DNA of 5,755 nt from positions 1 through 5,755 of the forward strand of contig USJI01000085.1 in assembly GCA_900554975.1 (NCBI GenBank), given 5' to 3'. The DNA comes from an uncultured Ruminococcus sp. GTDB lineage: Bacteria > Bacillota > Clostridia > Oscillospirales > Ruminococcaceae. Under the pieces are notes generated by a model. It was not told the DNA's origin. It saw only the letters and a list, made by a program, of their open reading frames with translations, and did no database searches. This document shows positions 1 to 5,576 of the stretch, one piece after another; position 1 is the first letter of the stretch; each line of letters starts with the position of its first letter. The translations under genes and the position numbers were made by a program.

Positions 1-221
1 ATGAGTATTATGAAACTGGAACATTTGCAAATGCATATAATATTCTTGTTCCTGCAACAGGAAATGCACCTCAGGTTACTGCCGGCGGACTTGCAATGCC
101 GATTCTTATAATTGAAGCCGTGCTGTTTGTTGTATATCTTGGTGTTTCTTTCATAAGAGCAATAGTTATTGACAACAGAGCAAGCAAGAAAAAGAAAGAA
201 TCAGAGGTTATTTCTGATTAA
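1..221 (+). CDS. C-terminal fragment of an unrecognised single-pass membrane protein
   Basis: This is the 3' end of a gene whose start lies outside the window. The open frame is read from base 3 and gives 72 residues before a TAA stop at 219-221. The fragment begins with a polar stretch containing VPATG (about residues 17-21). A long hydrophobic segment of about 25 residues follows (from LAMPILIIEA to FIRAIVI), and then a short basic/acidic tail with four consecutive lysines. That layout fits a C-terminal membrane anchor with a small cytoplasmic tail. VPATG followed by a membrane segment and positive charges recalls a sortase signal, but the gap to the hydrophobic segment is longer than usual, so I do not call it one. 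A hairpin terminator follows about 30 bases after the stop, so this gene is transcriptionally separate from the GH5 gene. I do not recognise the family, and the function is unknown. Confidence 0.7.
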   Translation, partial: EYYETGTFANAYNILVPATGNAPQVTAGGLAMPILIIEAVLFVVYLGVSFIRAIVIDNRASKKKKESEVISD

Positions 222-250
222 TCTGAAATATATAAATATCAATTGGATTC

Positions 251-290
251 AGAATCAGGGCAGATAATTCTCTGCTCTGATTTTATTTTT
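251..290 (+). terminator. Rho-independent terminator of the upstream gene
   Basis: A 12-bp stem pairs 253-264 (AATCAGGGCAGA) with 271-282 (TCTGCTCTGATT), with one G-T wobble and a six-base loop. It is followed directly by a T-rich run to 290. It sits about 30 bases after the stop of the upstream partial gene and before the promoter of the GH5 gene, so it should insulate the two. Confidence 0.85.
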
Positions 291-309
291 GAAAAATGTA
301 CATAAATGC

Positions 310-338
310 TTGACATTTGTCGTGAAATAATGTACAAT
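310..338 (+). promoter_or_regulatory. Sigma-A-type promoter of the GH5 gene
   Basis: TTGACA at 310-315 is a perfect -35 box. TACAAT at 333-338 is a near-perfect -10 box, and the spacer is 17 bp. Transcription should begin near 345, giving a leader of about 50 bases before the ATG at 396. The -10 box overlaps the second copy of a direct repeat AATGTACA (295-302 and 329-336). Confidence 0.85.
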
Positions 339-370
339 ATTTTTATCGGGTTTTGTACTTTAATTCAAAT

Positions 371-382
371 TTAAACGTTTAA
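371..382. promoter_or_regulatory. Operator-like palindrome in the GH5 leader
   Basis: TTAAACGTTTAA is a perfect 12-bp palindrome with a central CG. It lies in the transcribed leader, roughly 25-40 bases downstream of the predicted transcription start, and its last two bases adjoin the run of G residues of the ribosome binding site. LacI-family regulators, which often control sugar-degradation genes in Firmicutes, bind palindromes with a central CG, so a repressor acting as a roadblock is plausible. The palindrome is seen; the regulator is inferred. It could also be chance in AT-rich DNA. Confidence 0.45.
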
Positions 383-395
383 GGGGGAAATTTTA

Positions 396-2342
396 ATGAA
401 TTTAAAGAAAAAAATGCTGTCATTTGTTACTGCGGCAGTTTGTGCAGTATCCTGTGCTGCTGTGGTAAGTAATGGTAATCCGGAGGAGTTTACTGCTGAA
501 GCGGCAACTCTGACCGGCAAAGATGCTTTCGGTATTACCTCAGAGATGACAATTGGCTGGAACCTTGGTAACAGCCTTGATGCATCAAATACATCTCTTT
601 CATATGATGCGGCACCGAAAAAGTCAGTTACTGCATGGGGAAATCCGGAACCGACAAAGGAACTTATTGATACGGTTCATAATGCCGGATTCAACACAGT
701 AAGAATTCCTACAACATGGTTTACACATATTTATTTTGATGAAGCAACAAATACTTACAAAGTAAGCGATGTATGGATGAATTACGTTAAAAAGGTTGTT
801 GACTGGGCTTATGATCAGGGAATGTTTGTAATTCTCAATGTTCATCATGAAGATTTTATAAATGTAGCAGTTTTCACTGATGATACATATGCGACTGCAA
901 AACAGAAACTTACAGGAATCTGGTCACAGGTTTCAGAAGTATTTGCAGATTATGACCAGCATCTTATTTTTGAGGGTATGAACGAACCTCGTGAAACAGG
1001 AAATTCAAGCAACTCAGAATGGGGCGATGGTGACCAGAACTCATGGAACTATATCAACAAGCTTAATAAGGATTTTGTTGATACTATCAGAGGACAGGGT
1101 TCTGCTGAAAATAAGGAAAGACTTCTTATGCTTCCTGGATATCATGCAGGTGCATCTGAAAAAACTGTAAATGCAATTGAGATTCCTGAAAATTCCGGAA
1201 ACGTTGCTATTTCAACTCATGCTTATACTCCATATTTCTTTGCAATGGCAACAGATGAGTATGCTAATCACTCATTCCCTGGAAAGAGCGGATACGGCGG
1301 AGATTATGAAACAGAACTTGAAACACAGTTCAACACTCTGAAATCTATTTCAGATAAAAAGGGCGTTCCGATAATCATGGGCGAGTTCAGTGCATCTGAT
1401 TTCAACAATACAGCTGACCGTGCAAGATGGGCACAGTCTTATCTTTCAAAAGCCAAGGCAGCAGGAATTCCTTGTGTACTCTGGGATAATAACGTAGCTT
1501 ACAACGCTGAAAAAGGTGACGATGGCGAAGCACATGGATATATTTATCGTATGACAAATACAATTTATCCTAACTCATCTGATGTTCTGAAATCCATGAT
1601 GGATACAGTTGGTGTTACAGACTACACATTGCCTGAATATAAAGAATATGAAGCACCGGCATTTTCATGGGATAATGTTAAAATAGGCAGCGACTGGATT
1701 GAACTTTACAAAAATCAGAGCGGTCTGGAACTTGAAGCATGGAAACCTGAGAAGATTGACAATATGAAAAAATATCTGAATGAAGATTATATGTACGCTG
1801 TTGTTTATGATTCAACTGTTCCTCCTGCAATCGTTATGCAGACAAGTACAGGAGAAGGCGGCTGGTATTATACACTTCTTAACGATGACAAGAGCGTTGA
1901 CTTTACAGCATTCTATACATATGATGATTTTATGAGTGTACTGAAAAACAATAATGACAGTGCATCTGCAATTTCTGATATGTATGTAAGTGCACATTCA
2001 GGTGATAGTAAAATTTACGGTGTGTACGCAGTTCCTGCAAACAGCCAGCAGCCTACAACAGAAGAACCAACCACTGAACCTGTAACAGAACCAACAACCG
2101 AACCAACTACAGTTACAGAACCAACTGACCCGACAGGCGAAGCTGTTCTTAAAGGTGATGTAACACTTGACAATACAGTTACAATTGCTGACGTGGTACT
2201 TCTTCAGAAATATCTGATAAAAACAGAAGCATTTACTGATGAACAGTTTGACAGAGCTGACATGAACGATGATTCAAGAATTAATATTTTTGACGCAGTT
2301 GCATTAAGACGTTATGTTGCTCTTGATGAATCAGCAGAATAA
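396..2342 (+). CDS. Secreted cellulosomal GH5 endoglucanase with C-terminal dockerin
   Basis: A 648-residue modular enzyme, probably cutting internal beta-1,4 bonds of cellulose, xyloglucan or related glucans outside the cell.
N-terminal signal peptide: KKK, a hydrophobic stretch, and likely cleavage after AEA at residues 34-36.
Glycoside hydrolase family 5 catalytic domain, about residues 42-410. GWNLGNSLD (54-62), TVRIPTTW (101-108) and NVHHE (148-152) are visible. The acid/base is Glu197 in NEPR, His275 and Tyr277 sit in STHAY, the nucleophile is Glu330 in GEFS, and Trp363 lies in VLWDN. This pattern is typical of subfamily 4 (GH5_4).
Residues 420-547 form an extra beta-rich, Trp/Tyr-rich module, possibly carbohydrate-binding.
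A Thr/Pro/Glu linker (550-582) precedes a type I-like dockerin (586-641). Its two calcium loops start at Asp588 and Asp622, with Asp599 and Asp633 at position 12.
The start is set by AAGGGGG at 381-387, eight bases before ATG. Exact substrate is not decidable from sequence. Confidence 0.95.
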   Translation: MNLKKKMLSFVTAAVCAVSCAAVVSNGNPEEFTAEAATLTGKDAFGITSEMTIGWNLGNSLDASNTSLSYDAAPKKSVTAWGNPEPTKELIDTVHNAGFNTVRIPTTWFTHIYFDEATNTYKVSDVWMNYVKKVVDWAYDQGMFVILNVHHEDFINVAVFTDDTYATAKQKLTGIWSQVSEVFADYDQHLIFEGMNEPRETGNSSNSEWGDGDQNSWNYINKLNKDFVDTIRGQGSAENKERLLMLPGYHAGASEKTVNAIEIPENSGNVAISTHAYTPYFFAMATDEYANHSFPGKSGYGGDYETELETQFNTLKSISDKKGVPIIMGEFSASDFNNTADRARWAQSYLSKAKAAGIPCVLWDNNVAYNAEKGDDGEAHGYIYRMTNTIYPNSSDVLKSMMDTVGVTDYTLPEYKEYEAPAFSWDNVKIGSDWIELYKNQSGLELEAWKPEKIDNMKKYLNEDYMYAVVYDSTVPPAIVMQTSTGEGGWYYTLLNDDKSVDFTAFYTYDDFMSVLKNNNDSASAISDMYVSAHSGDSKIYGVYAVPANSQQPTTEEPTTEPVTEPTTEPTTVTEPTDPTGEAVLKGDVTLDNTVTIADVVLLQKYLIKTEAFTDEQFDRADMNDDSRINIFDAVALRRYVALDESAE

Positions 2343-2349
2343 AAATAAA

Positions 2350-2382
2350 AGGGACTCCTTGAAAAAGGGGTCCTGAATTTTT
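2350..2382 (+). terminator. Terminator of the GH5 gene
   Basis: A 10-bp stem pairs 2351-2360 with 2365-2374 (two G-T wobbles) around a GAAA loop. It is followed after three bases by five T residues (2378-2382). It begins eight bases after the GH5 stop codon and points in the same direction as that gene. Confidence 0.8.
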
Positions 2383-2404
2383 GCAATAACAGTTATAAAA
2401 AAAG

Positions 2405-2430
2405 AAGGTGAGTGTTTTCATACTCACCTT
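2405..2430. terminator. Bidirectional terminator between convergent genes
   Basis: A perfect 9-bp stem pairs AAGGTGAGT (2405-2413) with ACTCACCTT (2422-2430). On the + strand it runs into a T-rich stretch (2429-2441). On the - strand it runs into a T-rich stretch complementary to the A run before 2405. It lies six bases beyond the stop of the - strand multi-dockerin gene, so it is probably that gene's terminator as well as a back-up for GH5 read-through. Confidence 0.85.
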
Positions 2431-2435
2431 TATTT

Positions 2436-4121
2436 TTATTTGTAAGAACTTGCAATGTATTTAGCAATTGCGGCAGCATCACGGATATTTATTTGTGAAT
2501 CACCATTGTAATCAGACCATGAAGGAAGTTCGCCAAGCTTGCCCTGTGCAGCTTTTCTTGCAATAATTGCGGCATCCTGAACGCTGATTTTTCCGTCACA
2601 GTTAGCATCGCCATTTATTATCGCAATAAATTTTTTGCCAAATTCTTCTGCATAAACCTGTGCTAAAGAATCCGGATAACCAAAAATGGTTGTATTGCTG
2701 TTTATAGCACCGGAGTTACTTTCAATTGCACAGTCCGGCGATTCAATGGCAATGCTTTTTAACTTTGCCTTTGCACCGAATGCTTTTCCTGAAATTTTCG
2801 TAACAGGCAATTTATTTACAGTCTTTGGGATTGTAACTGATGTAGCTGAATCGTCACAGTTTATTACCTCGGCATGGTCACTGTACAGGATATAGGAAAC
2901 GTTGTTATAGGAATATGTTATATCGCTGTAATCCACTTCACTGTCTGAATTTTTATCAGTAAGAAACTTCTGGAAATCTGTCAGGTCACGGTCGTAATTG
3001 ATATAGCTTATTACAGATGCGATATCATCATCATTAACCGAATGGTCAAGATTTGTATCTCCCGCCTGACCTATTTTTGCGTTAAATGTACTTTCGATTA
3101 CGATATCATTATATTCTATCGTAAAAGGCACAACGTAGTCAAATGTTTTTGAATTATATGTTGACTTCGGAGTGGTATTGAAGAAAACCTTATCAGTGAG
3201 AACTATTTCTTTTCCATCAACGTAAAGTCTTATACCGTCCCTGAAAAATTCTGTTTCATCTGATTTGTACCATTGCAGTTTGGCATTATTTTCAATCTGG
3301 CTTACATCAACTGAAATATTCGGTGTTGTTGAAACAGCAGGTGTGGTTGATGACGAAACAGTTGTTGCAGAAACCGTGGTAGTGGAGGTTTCCGAAGGTT
3401 CAGTACTTACAGCAGTTGTAATTGCTTCGGTCGGCTCGGTTGCAAGTGGTGTTAATGCATATATAACGTTTCCTCTTGCGTTGACTTTTTCAAAATCCTT
3501 ATTTGTATCTCCATAAGAAACAATGGATAATTTTATTTCATAAATTTCAACTCCTGATGCTTCTTCCGGTATTTTGAAAAACATGGAAGAAAGCGATGAA
3601 TCAAGTTTTTCTGAATTTGTGAAAACAGCCGTTGCTTTTCCTTTGTCAAACTGTTTTGCATCAGCATTTTCCAGACTTTTTTCTTCATCTATAATCAGAT
3701 CTTCCGGATATTCAATAACGACCATTAAGTTCTGCGCATCAGTATTTTCATCAAGATTCAGATTGATTTGAGCAGTTCCTCCCGGGGCAGCTTGTGCCTG
3801 TGAAAGTGAAACAGTGTTTCCGTCCTCAGAAGATTCCATATACTGATACTCAGAGGAAAGAATTAATTTATATAATTCATCAGCATCTTTACTGTCAACC
3901 ACACCATCATTGTTCAGGTCAGCAGTTTTGATATATTTTTTTTCTGAAATTATTTTTTTAAGCTCAGATGCATCATAAACATTTACCACACCATCAGAAT
4001 TTATATCACCGACAGCTGAGAAAACAGTTTCTTCATTATCAGCTCCGGCATTTAAACCCATAGAGGTGACAGCCATGAGGAGCGATGCAGCAAAGCAAAG
4101 AGTTTTTTTTGCTGGTTTCAT
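2436..4121 (-). CDS. Secreted multi-dockerin protein with cohesin-like and LRR segments
   Basis: A 561-residue exported protein, probably a non-catalytic cellulosome or cell-surface component; no enzyme active site is visible.
Modules in order:
Signal peptide, about 1-27 (KPAKK, hydrophobic core, likely cut after NAGA).
Dockerin-like pair at 38-88, with calcium loops starting at Asp39 and Asp68.
Beta-rich region, about 102-222, with cohesin-like features: an opening VSLSQAQAAPGGTAQI, a central VVIEYPEDLII and a closing SYGDTNKDF.
Thr/Ser-rich linker, about 225-268.
Beta-rich X-module-like region, about 269-350.
Second dockerin-like pair, loops at Asp355 and Asp389.
BspA-type leucine-rich-repeat patch, about 410-500, with SVTIPKTVNKLPVTKI.
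Third pair at 504-558, loops at Asp505 and Asp537, ending in RDAAAIAKYIA.
GGAGG lies seven bases before the ATG. A dedicated promoter is seen just upstream and a hairpin follows the stop. The dockerin loops are clear; the cohesin assignment is tentative and could instead be another Ig-like fold. Confidence 0.9.
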   Translation of the reverse strand: MKPAKKTLCFAASLLMAVTSMGLNAGADNEETVFSAVGDINSDGVVNVYDASELKKIISEKKYIKTADLNNDGVVDSKDADELYKLILSSEYQYMESSEDGNTVSLSQAQAAPGGTAQINLNLDENTDAQNLMVVIEYPEDLIIDEEKSLENADAKQFDKGKATAVFTNSEKLDSSLSSMFFKIPEEASGVEIYEIKLSIVSYGDTNKDFEKVNARGNVIYALTPLATEPTEAITTAVSTEPSETSTTTVSATTVSSSTTPAVSTTPNISVDVSQIENNAKLQWYKSDETEFFRDGIRLYVDGKEIVLTDKVFFNTTPKSTYNSKTFDYVVPFTIEYNDIVIESTFNAKIGQAGDTNLDHSVNDDDIASVISYINYDRDLTDFQKFLTDKNSDSEVDYSDITYSYNNVSYILYSDHAEVINCDDSATSVTIPKTVNKLPVTKISGKAFGAKAKLKSIAIESPDCAIESNSGAINSNTTIFGYPDSLAQVYAEEFGKKFIAIINGDANCDGKISVQDAAIIARKAAQGKLGELPSWSDYNGDSQINIRDAAAIAKYIASSYK

Positions 4122-4150
4122 TGATCAGCCTCCAATCATAATACCTTTTT

Positions 4151-4180
4151 ATTTTACCATATTCCGACTGCATATGTCAA
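4151..4180 (-). promoter_or_regulatory. Promoter of the multi-dockerin gene
   Basis: On the - strand, TTGACA (4180-4175) is followed by an 18-bp spacer and TAAAAT (4156-4151). A TG placed one base before the -10 box makes it an extended -10. The whole promoter lies in the 63-base gap between the small upstream gene and the multi-dockerin start, so the latter can be transcribed independently. A GGAGG ribosome binding site at 4133-4129 follows. Confidence 0.75.
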
Positions 4181-4184
4181 TATT

Positions 4185-4634
4185 TCAATTAACGGTAATT
4201 ACAGGAAGTTCAATATTATTATCTGTAATATCATTTTTGCTGCTGATTTCTGAATGTAAAGTTAAAGGTTCTGTTTTTTCTGCCTGCTTATGTGGAGCTT
4301 CAGCATTAATATCTGTACTGACCGGTTCAGTTGTGCTTGTGTACCGATTTTTATTCTCTCTGACATCTTTTGCTGTATTTTCGGTTACAGGAATCAGACT
4401 TGTGCTGTCCTGATGCAAAGTATTGCCTGATACACTTTCTGATGTTTTGCTGTTTTGCGGCTGTGTTACTGAGGTATTGATTGGCTGAGACTGAACTGAT
4501 ATTTTGTTGGTAACAGAATCTGAAACGCTTTCAGTATTATTTTTACTGCCATTTTCAGTAAAATGAAATATACACAAAGCTATTATCACAGCGGCTATAA
4601 AGCAGAGAAATGCAACAAAAATTTTTTTGCTCAT
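4185..4634 (-). CDS. Small membrane-anchored Ser/Thr/Asn-rich hypothetical protein
   Basis: A predicted 149-residue protein that I do not recognise. The chosen ATG (4634-4632) gives MSKKIF and a single hydrophobic segment at about residues 5-25. The rest, about 124 residues, is polar and low-complexity, rich in Ser, Thr, Asn, Gln, Glu and Lys, so it is probably disordered and displayed outside the membrane. The frame stays open ten codons further upstream to a TTG at 4664, but that start would place the AAAGGA ribosome binding site inside the gene, so the ATG is preferred. The spacing from AAAGGA to the ATG is a little long, about 11 bases. No convincing promoter of its own is seen: it begins just after the terminator of the upstream gene, and a TATAAT at 4638-4633 overlaps the start codon. 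It lies in the same direction as the multi-dockerin gene, 63 bases ahead of it, but a surface role is only inference. Expression is uncertain. Confidence 0.6.
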   Translation of the reverse strand: MSKKIFVAFLCFIAAVIIALCIFHFTENGSKNNTESVSDSVTNKISVQSQPINTSVTQPQNSKTSESVSGNTLHQDSTSLIPVTENTAKDVRENKNRYTSTTEPVSTDINAEAPHKQAEKTEPLTLHSEISSKNDITDNNIELPVITVN

Positions 4635-4665
4635 TATATTGAAATTCCTTTCATTTAAATGCAAT

Positions 4666-4698
4666 AAAAAATCCCATACATATATGTACAGGATTTTT
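4666..4698 (-). terminator. Terminator of the phosphoribosyltransferase-like gene
   Basis: On the - strand, AAAAATCC (4698-4691) pairs with GGATTTTT (4674-4667). The stem continues through two T-G wobbles into the palindrome TACATATATGTA (4688-4677). The descending arm ends in a T run at 4672-4666. It begins eight bases beyond the stop of the upstream gene. Confidence 0.75.
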
Positions 4699-4705
4699 GT
4701 TCAGA

Positions 4706-5347
4706 TTAAATTTTGGAATATCCAAAGCTGTTTATTATCGCATCAACTCTCTGTCCAGACTTGCAAAGACTGCATTCACTTGCAGGCATTGTTTCGTATC
4801 CGTCAAGGTCATCAGAGGTAAATACTGAATTTATTTCAATTCCGTTATAGTCCTTTATGGCACTGAATATAGATGCAACACCGGCAAGGTGTCCGTTGTA
4901 ATACTGAAGGCACTCAACTGAACGGTTTATTGTTTTACCGGTTGATGCAGAAGAAATCAGCAGAAGTATCTGTTTACCGAAAATATCCTTCTGAATATTA
5001 TCTCTGAATATCATCTGATTGTTTGCGTTTGTTTCAGGAGTTATAACGCAGATGTCTTTTCCGGCATTTATTGATGTGTGACCTTCTTTGGCAAGTTCTC
5101 TTGCAAGAAATGCACCGATTATTTCAGTTCCCTCAAGGCAGATTATTGTATCAACCGACAGGATTGAAACATATGCTTTAGCAAGTTCTCTTGCTGTTTC
5201 CTTTGCTACCGCATGATGTGTTTTGATTTTAGTCATATCAACATAGTAGTTAACGTGTGAGTGGTTTGTTGCAAAATGTCCCGGAATAACACCGATTTTA
5301 ATTTTGTGGTTTGTTTTTGCTTCTATTTCCATTATTCTTGTTTCCAT
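4706..5347 (-). CDS. Orotate-phosphoribosyltransferase-like protein with atypical PRPP loop
   Basis: A 213-residue cytoplasmic protein with the look of a clostridial orotate-phosphoribosyltransferase-like family. The N-terminal region IPGHFATNHSHVNYYVDM (21-38) and the strand TIICLEGTEIIGAFLAREL (67-85) match what I know of that group. A type I phosphoribosyltransferase normally carries a PRPP-binding loop of four hydrophobic residues, two acidic residues and a Thr/Gly-rich turn. Here the equivalent segment is ILLLISSASTGKTI (127-140), so Ser132-Ser133 replace the acidic pair. This may mean altered or lost catalysis, or a binding/regulatory role. The C-terminal end has a CxxC (Cys192, Cys195) followed by KSG. 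No signal peptide or membrane segment is seen. GGAGG at 5362-5358 is ten bases before the ATG; a second Met at residue 6 lacks a comparable site. It has its own promoter and terminator, so it is probably monocistronic. Substrate is unknown. Confidence 0.85.
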   Translation of the reverse strand: METRIMEIEAKTNHKIKIGVIPGHFATNHSHVNYYVDMTKIKTHHAVAKETARELAKAYVSILSVDTIICLEGTEIIGAFLARELAKEGHTSINAGKDICVITPETNANNQMIFRDNIQKDIFGKQILLLISSASTGKTINRSVECLQYYNGHLAGVASIFSAIKDYNGIEINSVFTSDDLDGYETMPASECSLCKSGQRVDAIINSFGYSKI

Positions 5348-5388
5348 GTGTTTGTATCCTCCATTCAGAAATCTTATTTGGTTTTGTT

Positions 5389-5417
5389 ATTATAACATAC
5401 TGCACATGAAAAGTCAA
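5389..5417 (-). promoter_or_regulatory. Promoter of the phosphoribosyltransferase-like gene
   Basis: On the - strand, TTGACT (5417-5412), a 17-bp spacer and a perfect TATAAT (5394-5389) preceded by an extended-10 TG form a strong sigma-A-type promoter. The predicted leader is about 35 bases. An imperfect palindrome, TGTTA and TAACA separated by three bases (5385-5397), overlaps the -10 box and could be an operator. That last point is weak. Confidence 0.85.
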
Positions 5418-5418
5418 C

Positions 5419-5442
5419 AAAAAAATGAAAAAATGTTAAAAA
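5419..5442. promoter_or_regulatory. Phased A-tracts in the divergent intergenic region
   Basis: Three A runs (5419-5425, 5428-5433, 5438-5442) recur about every ten bases, immediately upstream of the -35 box of the - strand promoter. In Firmicutes such tracts can act as an UP element or bent DNA that strengthens a promoter. The tracts are seen; the role is inferred. Confidence 0.4.
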
Positions 5443-5507
5443 TCAACTATAAAATTGCAAACGGAATATAAATCCGGAAGGTGATTTGTATATTTTTAAG
5501 ATGGTTA

Positions 5508-5536
5508 TTGAAATTTTGCCGAAATTTTGGTATAAT
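5508..5536 (+). promoter_or_regulatory. Promoter of trmL
   Basis: TTGAAA at 5508-5513, a 17-bp spacer and a perfect TATAAT at 5531-5536, with TG at 5528-5529 as an extended -10, form a strong promoter. Transcription should start near 5543, about 34 bases before the trmL ATG. The -35 box and spacer contain a tandem repeat GAAATTTTG (5510-5518 and 5521-5529). Confidence 0.85.
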
Positions 5537-5576
5537 AAAATTAATAACAGATTTTTATTAGGGAATGTTTTGGAAA

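Noticed and set aside
624..848. - strand frame of 74 codons
   Set aside because: It is antisense within the GH5 catalytic domain, where the + strand frame is unambiguous.
2041..2140. Repeated Glu-Pro-Thr-Thr codons as a possible DNA repeat array
   Set aside because: This is the ordinary Thr/Pro/Glu inter-domain linker of the GH5 enzyme. It is in frame and not an independent repeat element.
2686..2895. + strand frame of 69 codons
   Set aside because: It is antisense within the multi-dockerin gene, with no ribosome binding site or recognisable protein.
3265..3516. + strand frame of 83 codons rich in Val
   Set aside because: It is the complement of the Thr/Ser linker of the multi-dockerin protein. 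The Val-rich composition is a mirror of Thr codons.
4066..4413. + strand frame of 115 codons with hydrophobic stretches
   Set aside because: It is antisense to the start of the multi-dockerin gene and to the small Ser/Thr-rich gene. Its hydrophobic look comes from complementing Ser/Thr/Asn codons, and no ribosome binding site is seen.
4633..4638. TATAAT on the - strand at the start of the small Ser/Thr-rich gene
   Set aside because: It overlaps the ATG, so a transcript from it would begin inside the gene. The nearest -35-like TTGCAT is 20 bp away.
4627..4821. + strand frame of 64 codons
   Set aside because: It crosses the terminator and the 3' end of the phosphoribosyltransferase-like gene on the opposite strand and lacks a ribosome binding site.
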